DNA from: JBHHYR01 sp046757585
GTDB lineage: Bacteria > Desulfobacterota > Binatia > HRBIN30
Assembly (NCBI GenBank): GCA_046757585.1
Contig: JBHHYR010000083.1
Location: forward strand, 1 to 15,234
Length of the DNA: 15,234 bases
Direction: 5' to 3'
The notes beneath the pieces are model-generated. The model saw nothing but the letters and a program-made list of their open reading frames with translations, had not been told where the DNA came from and searched no databases. Below, one piece after another: positions 1 to 7,259 of the stretch. Position numbers and translations under genes: made by a program. Each line of letters starts with the position of its first letter. The first letter of the stretch is position 1.

Positions 1-35
1 GCAGACACGTCGTCCTTGCCTTCTTCGTGGCCCAT
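1..35 (-). CDS. Start of an unidentified gene cut by the left edge
   Basis: On the minus strand an ATG at 35-33 opens a frame reading MGHEEGKDDVS to the window edge with no stop. A consensus ribosome site (GAGGAGG, complement of about 39-47) lies 4-5 bases before it, which is why I count this as a real gene start although only 11 residues are visible. The visible N-terminus is hydrophilic and acidic, with no signal peptide so far. The gene diverges from recO across about 110 bases, which must hold both promoters. The product cannot be named. Confidence 0.5.
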   Translation of the reverse strand, partial: MGHEEGKDDVS

Positions 36-147
36 GATCCTCCTCGAAAACGTGGAATTTGGTTAGTCACACCCAGCGGGACACCGCAGAACGTAATGAC
101 ACCCCCCTCCCTTGTCAAGGTCGTTGCCGCGTGGTTTGCTCCCCAAG

Positions 148-903
148 ATGGGCCCGCGTCAGAGCAGCGAAGCGATCATCCTGCGCACCCGTGCGTACGG
201 GGAGTCGGATCAGATCGTTACCTTCCTGACTGCCGACGCCGGCAAGCTCACTGGTATGGCCAAGGGAGCGAAGAACTCACGGCGCCGTTTCGGCAACTGT
301 CTGGGGTTCTTCACGCGGGTCCGTGTGCAGTTTCGCACACGCCCGGGCGCGAGCATGGTCTTCATGGAAAGTTGCGACCTGCTGCGTGCACCGCAAGCCC
401 TGGCGGAGCCTGCGAAGTTCGCCTACGGCAGCTACCTCGTGGAGCTGGTCGACCAGCTCACCGCGGAGGCGCATCCGGTACGCGAAGTGTACGACCTGTT
501 GGCCGAGGGGCTTGACGAACTCGAACGTGGGACGGCGACGGCCGCCTTCTTGCGCTGCTTCGAGCTCCGGCTCTTGCACCACTCGGGTTACGACCCGGAC
601 CTGCAGAGCTGCGGGCGCTGCCATCAGCCGTTGCGGTCAGAAGAACAAGCATCCTTCGACCCCACGCATGGCAGCATCGTGTGCGCCGCCTGTCGCGCCA
701 GTCGCCAGCCCGTACTGGCGGTAAGCGGGCACACGCTGGCGGTCTTGGACGCCATGAAAACCGTGTCGCTGCATGACGGGCGCCGGCACCGTTTGAGCCC
801 AGCCACGGCGACCGAAGCAGCGCAGCTCATGAGTCACCTACTCGCCCTGCACCTGCCGCGGCACCTGCGCTCGCCCAAGCTCATCGCAGAGCTGTCGCGG
901 TAG
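148..903 (+). CDS. recO: DNA repair protein RecO
   Basis: RecO helps load RecA onto SSB-coated single-stranded DNA in the RecFOR recombinational repair pathway, in the cytoplasm. The 251-residue product has the family layout. An N-terminal OB-fold begins SSEAIILRTRAYGESDQIVTF and continues with a LTGMAKGAKNSRRRF segment. A helical domain follows, and then a four-cysteine zinc site: C155-x2-C158 and C179-x2-C182. Length is normal for RecO (about 240-260). I chose ATG 148 because the protein then starts six residues before the conserved EAIILR strand. A TTG at 112 would add 12 residues with no family match and has no better ribosome site. No recombination partner is adjacent; the next gene starts 80 bases on. 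Confidence 0.93.
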   Translation: MGPRQSSEAIILRTRAYGESDQIVTFLTADAGKLTGMAKGAKNSRRRFGNCLGFFTRVRVQFRTRPGASMVFMESCDLLRAPQALAEPAKFAYGSYLVELVDQLTAEAHPVREVYDLLAEGLDELERGTATAAFLRCFELRLLHHSGYDPDLQSCGRCHQPLRSEEQASFDPTHGSIVCAACRASRQPVLAVSGHTLAVLDAMKTVSLHDGRRHRLSPATATEAAQLMSHLLALHLPRHLRSPKLIAELSR

Positions 904-983
904 GCTCAGATCCCCTGACGGCAGGGATTCGACACCTGCAGGCCCGAGGTTCGGTTTGTGCCCGGCCGGCCTGGCATTGTAAG

Positions 984-2249
984 TTGACGCCTGTGACAGA
1001 CGTGGTCGTCATTGGAGCGGGGATGGCCGGCGTGACCGCGGCACGGGAGCTTCGGCGTGGGGGGTTCTCGGTCGTCGTCGTCGAGGGACGCGATCGGGTC
1101 GGCGGCCGAGTCCGCACCGTCCGTGATTTCTGTACGCTTCCCGTCGAAGGCGGAGCGGAGTTCATCCACGGGGCGGACGCCGAGTTCTGGCCCGACGTGC
1201 GGGGCGCCGGTTTGGAGGTCCGGCGGTGCCCGTACACGTGGAACAGCATGTTCAACATCGGCTCCGGGGCCCACTGGCTGCCGCGGCTTCTCCTCGACCC
1301 TCGACTCTGGCGGGTCTTCACCATCTTGCGTGCCATCCGGCGGCTCAAGCCACCTGACCTGAGCGCGCACGGGTTTCTGGAAAAGCGGGCCTACCGTGGG
1401 CGAGCGTGGACGATGGCGCAGCTGGTCTTGTCCACTCACCTGCCGGGGAGCGTGGATGAGATCGGGATGCTCGGGCTGCTAGAGGACAATGTCCTCAAGC
1501 TGGAGAGAGCCACCTACTTCCGGGTGGCCGACGGCTACGACCGGGTTCCGGCATACATCGCCCAGGGCCTCGACGTCCGGTATCGTTTCATAGTAAGGGA
1601 GATTGAGTGGCACGAGACGGGGGTGGCCGTCCGTTCGGCAGGCGGCCAGGAAGTGTCGGCACGGGCCGCCGTGTGCACACTGCCTCTCGGGGTGCTCAAG
1701 TCGGCCGCCGTGCGCTTCATTCCCGAGCTGCCGGAGAGCAAGCGGAGCGCGTTTCAGGCGCTCGAGATGGGACCGGTCCTTAAGCTGCTGCTCCGCTTCG
1801 AGGAACCGTTCTGGCCCAAGTGGCTTGCGAGCCTGGTATGCGGCACGGGGCCCGTGACGCTCTACTGGCCGGTATTCTCTGGGCTTCACTCCGCGCCGCC
1901 TGTGATCACCGCCTACTGCACTGGGCCGCGGGCAGCGGCGCTGAGCCAACGCAGTGAGGAGGAAGCGGCCGACACTGCGGTGCAGGACCTCCGCCGGCAC
2001 TTTCCCAAGGCCATGCCACGGCTCGCCGCATACCGCCGGATCGACTGGACGACCGACCCCCTTTCGTGTGGCGGCTACACCTTCGTCAAGCCGGGTGGCA
2101 CCGGAGCCCGAGCCCAGCTGGCCGCGCCCGGCCCCGGTGCCCTGTTCTGGGCGGGTTCGGCCACGACGAGCGCACCGATTGCCGCTTGCGTTCAAGGCGC
2201 ATACGTCAGCGGCCTGCGCGCCGCACATGCCGTCCGCACCCACTTCTGA
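984..2249 (+). CDS. FAD-dependent amine oxidase family protein
   Basis: A flavoprotein oxidoreductase of the monoamine oxidase / polyamine oxidase superfamily. A dinucleotide-binding Rossmann motif is at residues 9-16 (VIGAGMAG), with the FAD ribose-binding glutamate E34 and the following RDRVGGR loop. The flavin-contacting EFIHG segment is present, as is the family C-terminal signature (GALFWAGSATTS... followed by QGAYVSGLRAA). Length, 421 residues, is usual for soluble bacterial members. I see no signal peptide or membrane anchor, so a cytoplasmic enzyme is likely. The substrate cannot be read from sequence; amines are typical, but the family includes desaturases and amino acid oxidases. 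TTG 984 and GTG 993 are alternative starts three codons apart, and neither has a good ribosome site. It follows recO by 80 bases and may be co-transcribed. Confidence 0.85.
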   Translation: MTPVTDVVVIGAGMAGVTAARELRRGGFSVVVVEGRDRVGGRVRTVRDFCTLPVEGGAEFIHGADAEFWPDVRGAGLEVRRCPYTWNSMFNIGSGAHWLPRLLLDPRLWRVFTILRAIRRLKPPDLSAHGFLEKRAYRGRAWTMAQLVLSTHLPGSVDEIGMLGLLEDNVLKLERATYFRVADGYDRVPAYIAQGLDVRYRFIVREIEWHETGVAVRSAGGQEVSARAAVCTLPLGVLKSAAVRFIPELPESKRSAFQALEMGPVLKLLLRFEEPFWPKWLASLVCGTGPVTLYWPVFSGLHSAPPVITAYCTGPRAAALSQRSEEEAADTAVQDLRRHFPKAMPRLAAYRRIDWTTDPLSCGGYTFVKPGGTGARAQLAAPGPGALFWAGSATTSAPIAACVQGAYVSGLRAAHAVRTHF

Positions 2250-2250
2250 G

Positions 2251-2259
2251 GAAAAAAGA
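2251..2259 (-). terminator. Oligo-T run just after the tRNA 3' end
   Basis: Reading the minus strand, the tRNA discriminator base is followed at once by TCTTTTTTC. A T-tract directly behind the stable tRNA fold could end transcription of this single-gene unit. It also lies just past the stop codon of the convergent amine oxidase gene. No separate hairpin is visible, so the assignment is tentative. Confidence 0.3.
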
Positions 2260-2333
2260 TGGCGGCGCGTGGAATCGAACCACGGACCTAGGGATTATGA
2301 GACCCTCGCTCTAACCAACTGAGCTACGCCGCC
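2260..2333 (-). tRNA. tRNA-Met (anticodon CAT), elongator type
   Basis: The 74-base cloverleaf folds on the minus strand. The acceptor stem GGCGGCG/CGCCGCC is perfect with discriminator A. The D-stem is GCTC/GAGC. The anticodon loop is CTCATAA, with CAT at 2299-2297. The T-stem is CGTGG/CCACG around TTCGATT. The anticodon stem AGGGT/TCCCT has a T-T pair next to the loop, which is the only mismatch. The CCA end is not encoded (the next bases are TCT). The paired first base and the lack of an initiator-like GGG/CCC anticodon stem argue against initiator tRNA. A lysidine-modified tRNA-Ile (also CAT) is less likely because the sequence resembles known elongator tRNA-Met genes. Confidence 0.93.
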
Positions 2334-2386
2334 CCGCTGCGTGCCCCACGCGTACCGCTCGGACCGCCGGAGTGAAGACGGGCGGG

Positions 2387-2416
2387 ATCTTAGCTGAGAG
2401 TTCAACAGCTCGGCAA
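2387..2416 (-). promoter_or_regulatory. Possible promoter of tRNA-Met
   Basis: On the minus strand TTGCCG (2416-2411) and TAAGAT (2392-2387) lie 18 bases apart, each matching 4 of 6 positions of the -35 and -10 consensus. They would start transcription about 45 bases before the mature tRNA 5' end. This is a weak match in a GC-rich genome and is offered only because the tRNA needs a promoter in this spacer. Confidence 0.25.
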
Positions 2417-2493
2417 GCCCGACATGGAGCGCGAACCAAGCGCCCCTAGTGGTACCTCCTCCGGTGGTGATAGTAGGCCGAGAGCAGGAGCAG

Positions 2494-5040
2494 ATGGGAC
2501 CCGCTGACGGACATGGACCGGGCGTCGCGGCCCAGTGGCTGGCCCGGGAGGCTGCCGTGGCACTTGCAAGCGGCCTGTGCGGTGCGCTGGTGCTCATGTG
2601 GGGGCACTTTGCGATCGGCAGTGGGCTCCTCGTCGTGAGCGTGGTGGCGCTGCACTGGCCGCAATCGATCTGGACGCTGACGGGGAGCCGTGAGCTCACC
2701 ACCCGACAACGTCGTGTCGGACTCCTTGCAATCTGTGCGCTTGCCGTGTTCTTCCGTACCTACAAGCTGGAGCCTCCGGGAATCTGGGGTGACGATGCCA
2801 TCAACGGCCTTCTTGCCTTCGACGTGCTGGACGGTAAGATCACCTCCCCGTTCCAGCTGGTCACGCATGCGAAGAGTGCCTTCCACGCGCTGACAAACTA
2901 CGCGATTGCGGGAGCCTTCTGGCTGTTCGGACCCGGCCCCGTGTCGCTCCGGCTGCCCGGTATTGCCGCGGGCATCCTCGCTGTCCCAGTGTTCTACGGC
3001 GTCGTCTCGCCTTTATTCGGTGCGCGGGTGGCGCTCGTTGCCGCGTTATTCTTCGCCTCCTCTGCGCTGCAGGTCAGTCATGCCAAGGTCCTGATTCAGA
3101 TCGTCTTCGGCGAATTCTTCCTGCTCCTCGGGTTGTGCGCACTGATCCAGGGACTCGTCCGGCGCCGGCGGTGGCTGGTCGCGTCGGCCGGGGTGCCATT
3201 GGCGTTGTGCATCTACACCTATCATTCAGCGAAGCTTGCGCCGCTCGTTCCCCTCATTTTCCTCGCTGCCACGTGGCGGCGCGCGCCTTCCCGCCGCCGA
3301 AGAAGCCTGCGGCGTGACGGTGCAGCGCTGGCTGGGGTTTTCTTGTTCTGTATCGTGCCGGCAGTGGTGTCGTACATCCAGGATCCATCGGCCCTGACTC
3401 AGCGCGCCAGCGGCGTAGCGCTGTGGCCGGCCGTACGCGACAGCGGCAGCTTGCAGCCGCTCTGGAACGCACTGTGGCGCACTCTACTGATTTTTCACTA
3501 TCAGCAGGGACCCTCCTACAACTGGTTTGGCATCGGCTCCGACCCCGCCCTCAACCCGGTCGTCGCTTTCCTCCTGCTCCACGGCATGACGCAGAGCCTC
3601 CGGCGGTGGCGAGAGCCACCGGAGCTCTTGCTGCTGGGCTGGGTGGCCATCGGCCTCCTTCCTGGCCTTCTCTCGACGCAGGCACCGCGGGTCTATCGCG
3701 TGTTCCTCGCCAGCCCGCCTCTTTACGTGTGGGCTGCGCTCCCAGTGGTGCAGCTACTGGGGTGGGCACCGCGCGCAGCGCGCCGCCGGGCGCTGGGTGT
3801 TGCGACCGCGCTGCTCGTGCTCGTCGTTCCCATGATCGATTTCAACTATTATTTCTACCGGGTCTATACGAACCGGGCGTTTCGCTCGTTTCAGGCGGCT
3901 CGCATGGTCGAGATGGCACGTGCACTCAAGGCGCGCGGACCCGGATGGACCGGATATGTGCTCTCCACCCAGTTCTCCGCCAACTATGAGACGCTCGCCT
4001 TTCTGTCACGCGCCTGGAGGCTGACGATGCGCGACGTAACGAGCCTGGCAAACGTCCTGCCGGTGCGCGCGGCACCGGCAGGAGGCGTCATGTTCATGCT
4101 CGACCGCGACAACATCGCAGCCCGTTCCATCATGCAATCGTTCTATCCGGGTATCGCACTTGATATCCGTACGGATCCTCCGATTCGCAGCTGGTGGTTC
4201 GACCGCTGGGTTCCCCTCACCGCCTCAGGTCTTCCCGCACCTCCCACCGTCGCGTTCGTTCCCGTCTCGCACCGCGCAGCTGCAGCAGCGCATGGACTCA
4301 CAGCGACGTTTCTTGCCGCCGACGGCAGGCCCATGATCAGTCGGACCGAAAGCGAGCTGGGTCTCCGCCAAGGGCAGGCTCTCCCCAGTGGCGCCACGCA
4401 GGTGGAGTGGGCCGGGGCGGTGTACGCACCGACCGACGGAACCTACGGCTTCGTGCAAGAGTCCAGCTGTCAGGCAAAGGTGTGGATCGATGCACGTCCA
4501 CTGGTCTCGGACCGGGAACCACGCGTCACCCGCACACTCGCACAAGGACTGCACCAGCTTACCGTAGAAGCGACCCTCTCGGGCTCGCCAACGCTGCGGC
4601 TGCGGTGGAAACCGCCCGGCGAAAAGTTGCAGAGCATGCCCACCGCCCTGCTGTTTCGCCGCAGTGAAATCCACGGCTTGCTCGCTGAATACCAGGTAGA
4701 GGGGCAGACCCTGCGCCGGATCGAGCCGTATCCCTACTACGCCTTCTTGCCGGGCGCCTTCGCGCATCCGTTCAGGGTTCACTGGCGCGGGCAACTTCAT
4801 GTGCCCGCGCCAGGAGGGTATCGGCTGACGCTGTTCACGAATGGCCGAAAGACGGTCGCGCTCAACGGCCAATCCTGGCATGCGGCACAACCGCTCCCCG
4901 CGGGCGTATACGACCTCGACATGCGCATCGCTGACATCAGAGGTGCGGCACGCGTACTGCTGTACTGGCAAAGGGGGACCGCCGCACGGCAATTGATTCC
5001 GCCGGAAGCGTTCACACCGCCGGCACAGGCCGATCGTTGA
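2494..5040 (+). CDS. GT39-like membrane glycosyltransferase with two C-terminal PA14-like modules
   Basis: A large polytopic protein (848 residues from ATG 2494). The first half to two-thirds holds about ten or more hydrophobic helices. Its first large loop contains D100-D101 in WGDDAINGL, in the place where GT-C enzymes (ArnT, protein mannosyltransferases) carry the acidic motif that binds a polyprenyl-phosphate sugar donor. It therefore probably transfers a lipid-linked sugar outside the membrane; acceptor unknown. The C-terminal part, roughly residues 615-720 and 750-845, holds two beta-rich segments with PA14 features: 'AGAVYAPTDGTYGF' and 'GQLHVPAPGGYRLTL' strands, a later L.LRW or LLYW strand, and a proline-rich end. 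These would lie in the periplasm and may bind glycan. ATG 2494 has AGGAG three bases upstream. GTG 2449 would add 15 residues. Neighbours give no pathway context. Confidence 0.75.
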   Translation: MGPADGHGPGVAAQWLAREAAVALASGLCGALVLMWGHFAIGSGLLVVSVVALHWPQSIWTLTGSRELTTRQRRVGLLAICALAVFFRTYKLEPPGIWGDDAINGLLAFDVLDGKITSPFQLVTHAKSAFHALTNYAIAGAFWLFGPGPVSLRLPGIAAGILAVPVFYGVVSPLFGARVALVAALFFASSALQVSHAKVLIQIVFGEFFLLLGLCALIQGLVRRRRWLVASAGVPLALCIYTYHSAKLAPLVPLIFLAATWRRAPSRRRRSLRRDGAALAGVFLFCIVPAVVSYIQDPSALTQRASGVALWPAVRDSGSLQPLWNALWRTLLIFHYQQGPSYNWFGIGSDPALNPVVAFLLLHGMTQSLRRWREPPELLLLGWVAIGLLPGLLSTQAPRVYRVFLASPPLYVWAALPVVQLLGWAPRAARRRALGVATALLVLVVPMIDFNYYFYRVYTNRAFRSFQAARMVEMARALKARGPGWTGYVLSTQFSANYETLAFLSRAWRLTMRDVTSLANVLPVRAAPAGGVMFMLDRDNIAARSIMQSFYPGIALDIRTDPPIRSWWFDRWVPLTASGLPAPPTVAFVPVSHRAAAAAHGLTATFLAADGRPMISRTESELGLRQGQALPSGATQVEWAGAVYAPTDGTYGFVQESSCQAKVWIDARPLVSDREPRVTRTLAQGLHQLTVEATLSGSPTLRLRWKPPGEKLQSMPTALLFRRSEIHGLLAEYQVEGQTLRRIEPYPYYAFLPGAFAHPFRVHWRGQLHVPAPGGYRLTLFTNGRKTVALNGQSWHAAQPLPAGVYDLDMRIADIRGAARVLLYWQRGTAARQLIPPEAFTPPAQADR

Positions 5041-5142
5041 TTCCCTATCGCCGAACACGGTCCTTTCTGGTACTTGTCTCGCCTCCGAATAAGCCCTAAG
5101 CACTCCGCACGGCACGGGCCTCGCGGAGATGGAGGAGAAGGC

Positions 5143-5910
5143 ATGGACATAAACGGGAAGGTTGCAGTGATTACCGGCGGTGGGTCGGGGATCGGGCGCG
5201 CCACAGCGGTGCGGCTGGCACAGGAAGGTGCCGCCGTGCTGGTGGCTGATCTCGACGAAGCAGGGGCGCGTGAGACAGTGGCGCGCATCGAGCAGGCCGG
5301 CGGGACTGCTGCTGCCGTACGCGCCGATGTGACACGCGAGGCGGATGCCAACCGCATGCTCGCAGCTGCTGAGGAGCGCTTCGGTGGGGTAGACATTCTA
5401 CACAACAATGCGGGGATCACTACTGGCTCTCCCAGCTACCCCGAGGCAGCGGCCGATCAGTGGCAACGTGTACTCGACGTCAACCTGCGCGCGGTGATTC
5501 TCGGGACCCAGCTTGCGCTCCCGGTCCTGCGCCGGCGAGGAGGCGGTGTGATCATCCACACCGCCTCCATGGCCGCGTTCGTCGGCTTCCCGCCCGACCC
5601 CGTGTACTCCGCAACCAAAGCGGGAGTGGTCATGTTCACACACTCGCTCGGTTCGCTCGCCGCGGAAGGCATTCGTGTCAACTGCATCTGCCCGGGTATC
5701 GTTAACACCCCGATGCTCACGCGCGGCCAGGAAAGCGGTGAGGTCGCTCTGCCGCCGAACATTCCGCTGCTGCAGCCTGAAGAGATTGCTGACGGGGTCG
5801 TGCAGCTCATTACCGACGATTCCATCGCCGGGCGCGCCCTGCGGCTAGCGCCCGGCCTGCGGGACTTGGCCGAGTTGCTGCCCTTCCGCATGCCACGCCC
5901 GCAGGCGTGA
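5143..5910 (+). CDS. Short-chain dehydrogenase/reductase (classical SDR)
   Basis: A cytoplasmic NAD(P)-dependent oxidoreductase of 255 residues, the classical SDR length. It shows the cofactor motif T11-G-G-G-S-G-I-G18, D36 at the end of the second strand (which usually favours NAD over NADP), the N88-N-A-G91 motif, catalytic S142 and the Y155-x3-K159 pair, followed by a CPGIVNTPM segment. The 3-oxoacyl-ACP reductase / secondary alcohol dehydrogenase group is the nearest general match, but the substrate cannot be told. Start ATG 5143 has a strong GGAGG at 5131-5135; an upstream in-frame TTG at 5074 is not needed. The final 35 residues differ from the usual SDR end, with no 'tGq.i.vDGG' motif after the 'dds.aGra' segment, which suggests an altered substrate lid or dimer interface. 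An MFS transporter follows 67 bases downstream. Confidence 0.9.
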   Translation: MDINGKVAVITGGGSGIGRATAVRLAQEGAAVLVADLDEAGARETVARIEQAGGTAAAVRADVTREADANRMLAAAEERFGGVDILHNNAGITTGSPSYPEAAADQWQRVLDVNLRAVILGTQLALPVLRRRGGGVIIHTASMAAFVGFPPDPVYSATKAGVVMFTHSLGSLAAEGIRVNCICPGIVNTPMLTRGQESGEVALPPNIPLLQPEEIADGVVQLITDDSIAGRALRLAPGLRDLAELLPFRMPRPQA

Positions 5911-5977
5911 GCAGAGCCATCGGAATACCTGCAATCTCCTGGGGCGGCAGAACCTTGCGCCTCCCCGTATCCAGCAA

Positions 5978-7207
5978 ATGGCCGTCGAGGCACGTGTAGG
6001 CTCACCACGCGGCGGTGGCGACGCCTTGTTCACGCGCCGTTTCTGGCTGGCCTGCAGCGTTCACTTCTCCGGCGCCATGGCGCTGTCGCTATACATCCTG
6101 TTTCCGCTCTTCATCCGTCACCTGGGGGGCAGCAGGTTCACGATTGGGCTGTACGCAGGCATGACCGGTGCTGCAGCGGTCGCGGCGCGGCTGCCCGTTG
6201 GCCGGCTCCTCGATTCACAAGGGCGGCACCGGGTGCTGGCCGGGGCCGGGCTGCTACACGTGGCGGCGTGGCTCGGCTTACTGTCAGTGGGGGAACTCGG
6301 CGTACGCTCAGTGCTGTTCGTGCTCCTGTACGGCACGGCCGCCGGCTCCCTCTTCGCGTCCTATTTCACTTACGCCAGCGACATTGTGCCAGCCAGCCGG
6401 CGTTCGGAAGGCATCGCGATGTTTGGCATCTGGGGAATCCTGCCAAACGGGCTGGGCCCGCTGGCGGGCGAATTCCTGATCACCCGGAGCGGCTTCCACA
6501 CCTACTTCATCGTCGCAGCGACCTTTGCCTTTGTCTCCCTGTGCCTCAGCCTCGCGTTGCCAGAAACGGCCGACCGAAAGCGCAGCCACGAGAACCAACA
6601 GGCATCGGCGAGTGTCCCCGTGCCTTGGCGGCAACTGATCTTCCTATTGTTCACCACGTTCATGTTCGGTGCTGCGGTCGAAAGTCTCTTCACCTTTTTC
6701 GCTCCATTCGCCTACTCAGAGGGCCGTGGCAACGTCGGGAAGTTCTTTATGAGTTACGCGCTCACGGCAGTTGCGGTACGCGTAGCCACCGGGCGACTAC
6801 CGGATCGCGTCGGCCTGCGCCGCGTACTCATACCAGCGCTGTTTCTCTACGCGGTCGGCATCCTGTCCGTGCCGCGCGTTACGAACCTCCTCCCTTTGAT
6901 CCTCGTCGGTATGCTGTGCGGTGCCGGGCATGGATATTCCTTCCCTATCTTAAACGTCCTGACGGTCCAGCTCGTCGCACCCTCATACCGGGGCCGGGCG
7001 GTTAGTTGGTTTACTGCGATGTTCGACCTCGGCAATACCCTCGCCAACCCGGCGCTCGGTGCCATCGCCCAGTGGGCGGGCTATCGGACGATGTTCACCA
7101 CCTCGGGTCTGGCCATCCTGATCACCGCGGCCGTTTTCTGGCGTAGAGGCCCACACAGCCACGAGCCACCCGGCGCGGACGTCGCGGTACATCGCCGGGG
7201 CGCGTGA
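5978..7207 (+). CDS. Major facilitator superfamily transporter
   Basis: A 409-residue inner-membrane protein with about twelve hydrophobic helices in two halves, separated near residue 200 by a charged loop (ETADRKRSHENQQ). The loop between helices 2 and 3 carries an MFS motif-A-like segment (ARLPVGRLLDSQGRHRVL). The second half repeats it as VATGRLPDRVGLRRVL. Together they identify the family. The general look is that of a drug or sugar efflux-type MFS protein, but the cargo cannot be read. ATG 5978 has no ribosome site; a TTG at 6026 is an alternative that would still leave helix 1 intact. It lies 67 bases after the SDR gene on the same strand and converges on the molybdenum enzyme gene, with about 40 bases between the two stops. 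Confidence 0.85.
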   Translation: MAVEARVGSPRGGGDALFTRRFWLACSVHFSGAMALSLYILFPLFIRHLGGSRFTIGLYAGMTGAAAVAARLPVGRLLDSQGRHRVLAGAGLLHVAAWLGLLSVGELGVRSVLFVLLYGTAAGSLFASYFTYASDIVPASRRSEGIAMFGIWGILPNGLGPLAGEFLITRSGFHTYFIVAATFAFVSLCLSLALPETADRKRSHENQQASASVPVPWRQLIFLLFTTFMFGAAVESLFTFFAPFAYSEGRGNVGKFFMSYALTAVAVRVATGRLPDRVGLRRVLIPALFLYAVGILSVPRVTNLLPLILVGMLCGAGHGYSFPILNVLTVQLVAPSYRGRAVSWFTAMFDLGNTLANPALGAIAQWAGYRTMFTTSGLAILITAAVFWRRGPHSHEPPGADVAVHRRGA

Positions 7208-7244
7208 ACCTACCTCGACGAAGGCCAGGGCCGCGCGCCGGCAT

Positions 7245-7259
7245 CCTCACGCGGTGAGG
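7245..7259. repeat. Small inverted repeat between convergent genes
   Basis: CCTCAC-GCG-GTGAGG is a perfect six-base-arm hairpin overlapping the stop codon of the minus-strand molybdenum enzyme gene, 38 bases past the stop of the MFS gene. The position fits a transcription barrier between convergent genes. It has no T-tract on either strand, so it may equally be a chance palindrome. Confidence 0.3.

Noticed and set aside
2066..2322. Frames running from the amine oxidase gene through the tRNA (ending ...NHGPRDYETLALTN and similar)
   Set aside because: This peptide is the familiar false translation of a reverse-strand tRNA gene; the region is explained by tRNA-Met.
2260..2333. tRNA-Met as an integration site for a mobile element
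   Set aside because: No integrase, no repeated tRNA 3' fragment and no change in gene style is visible on either side.
4225..5115. Minus-strand frame of 296 codons opposite the glycosyltransferase C-terminus
   Set aside because: It is antisense to the PA14-like region; cysteine- and arginine-rich translation without domains or a ribosome site.
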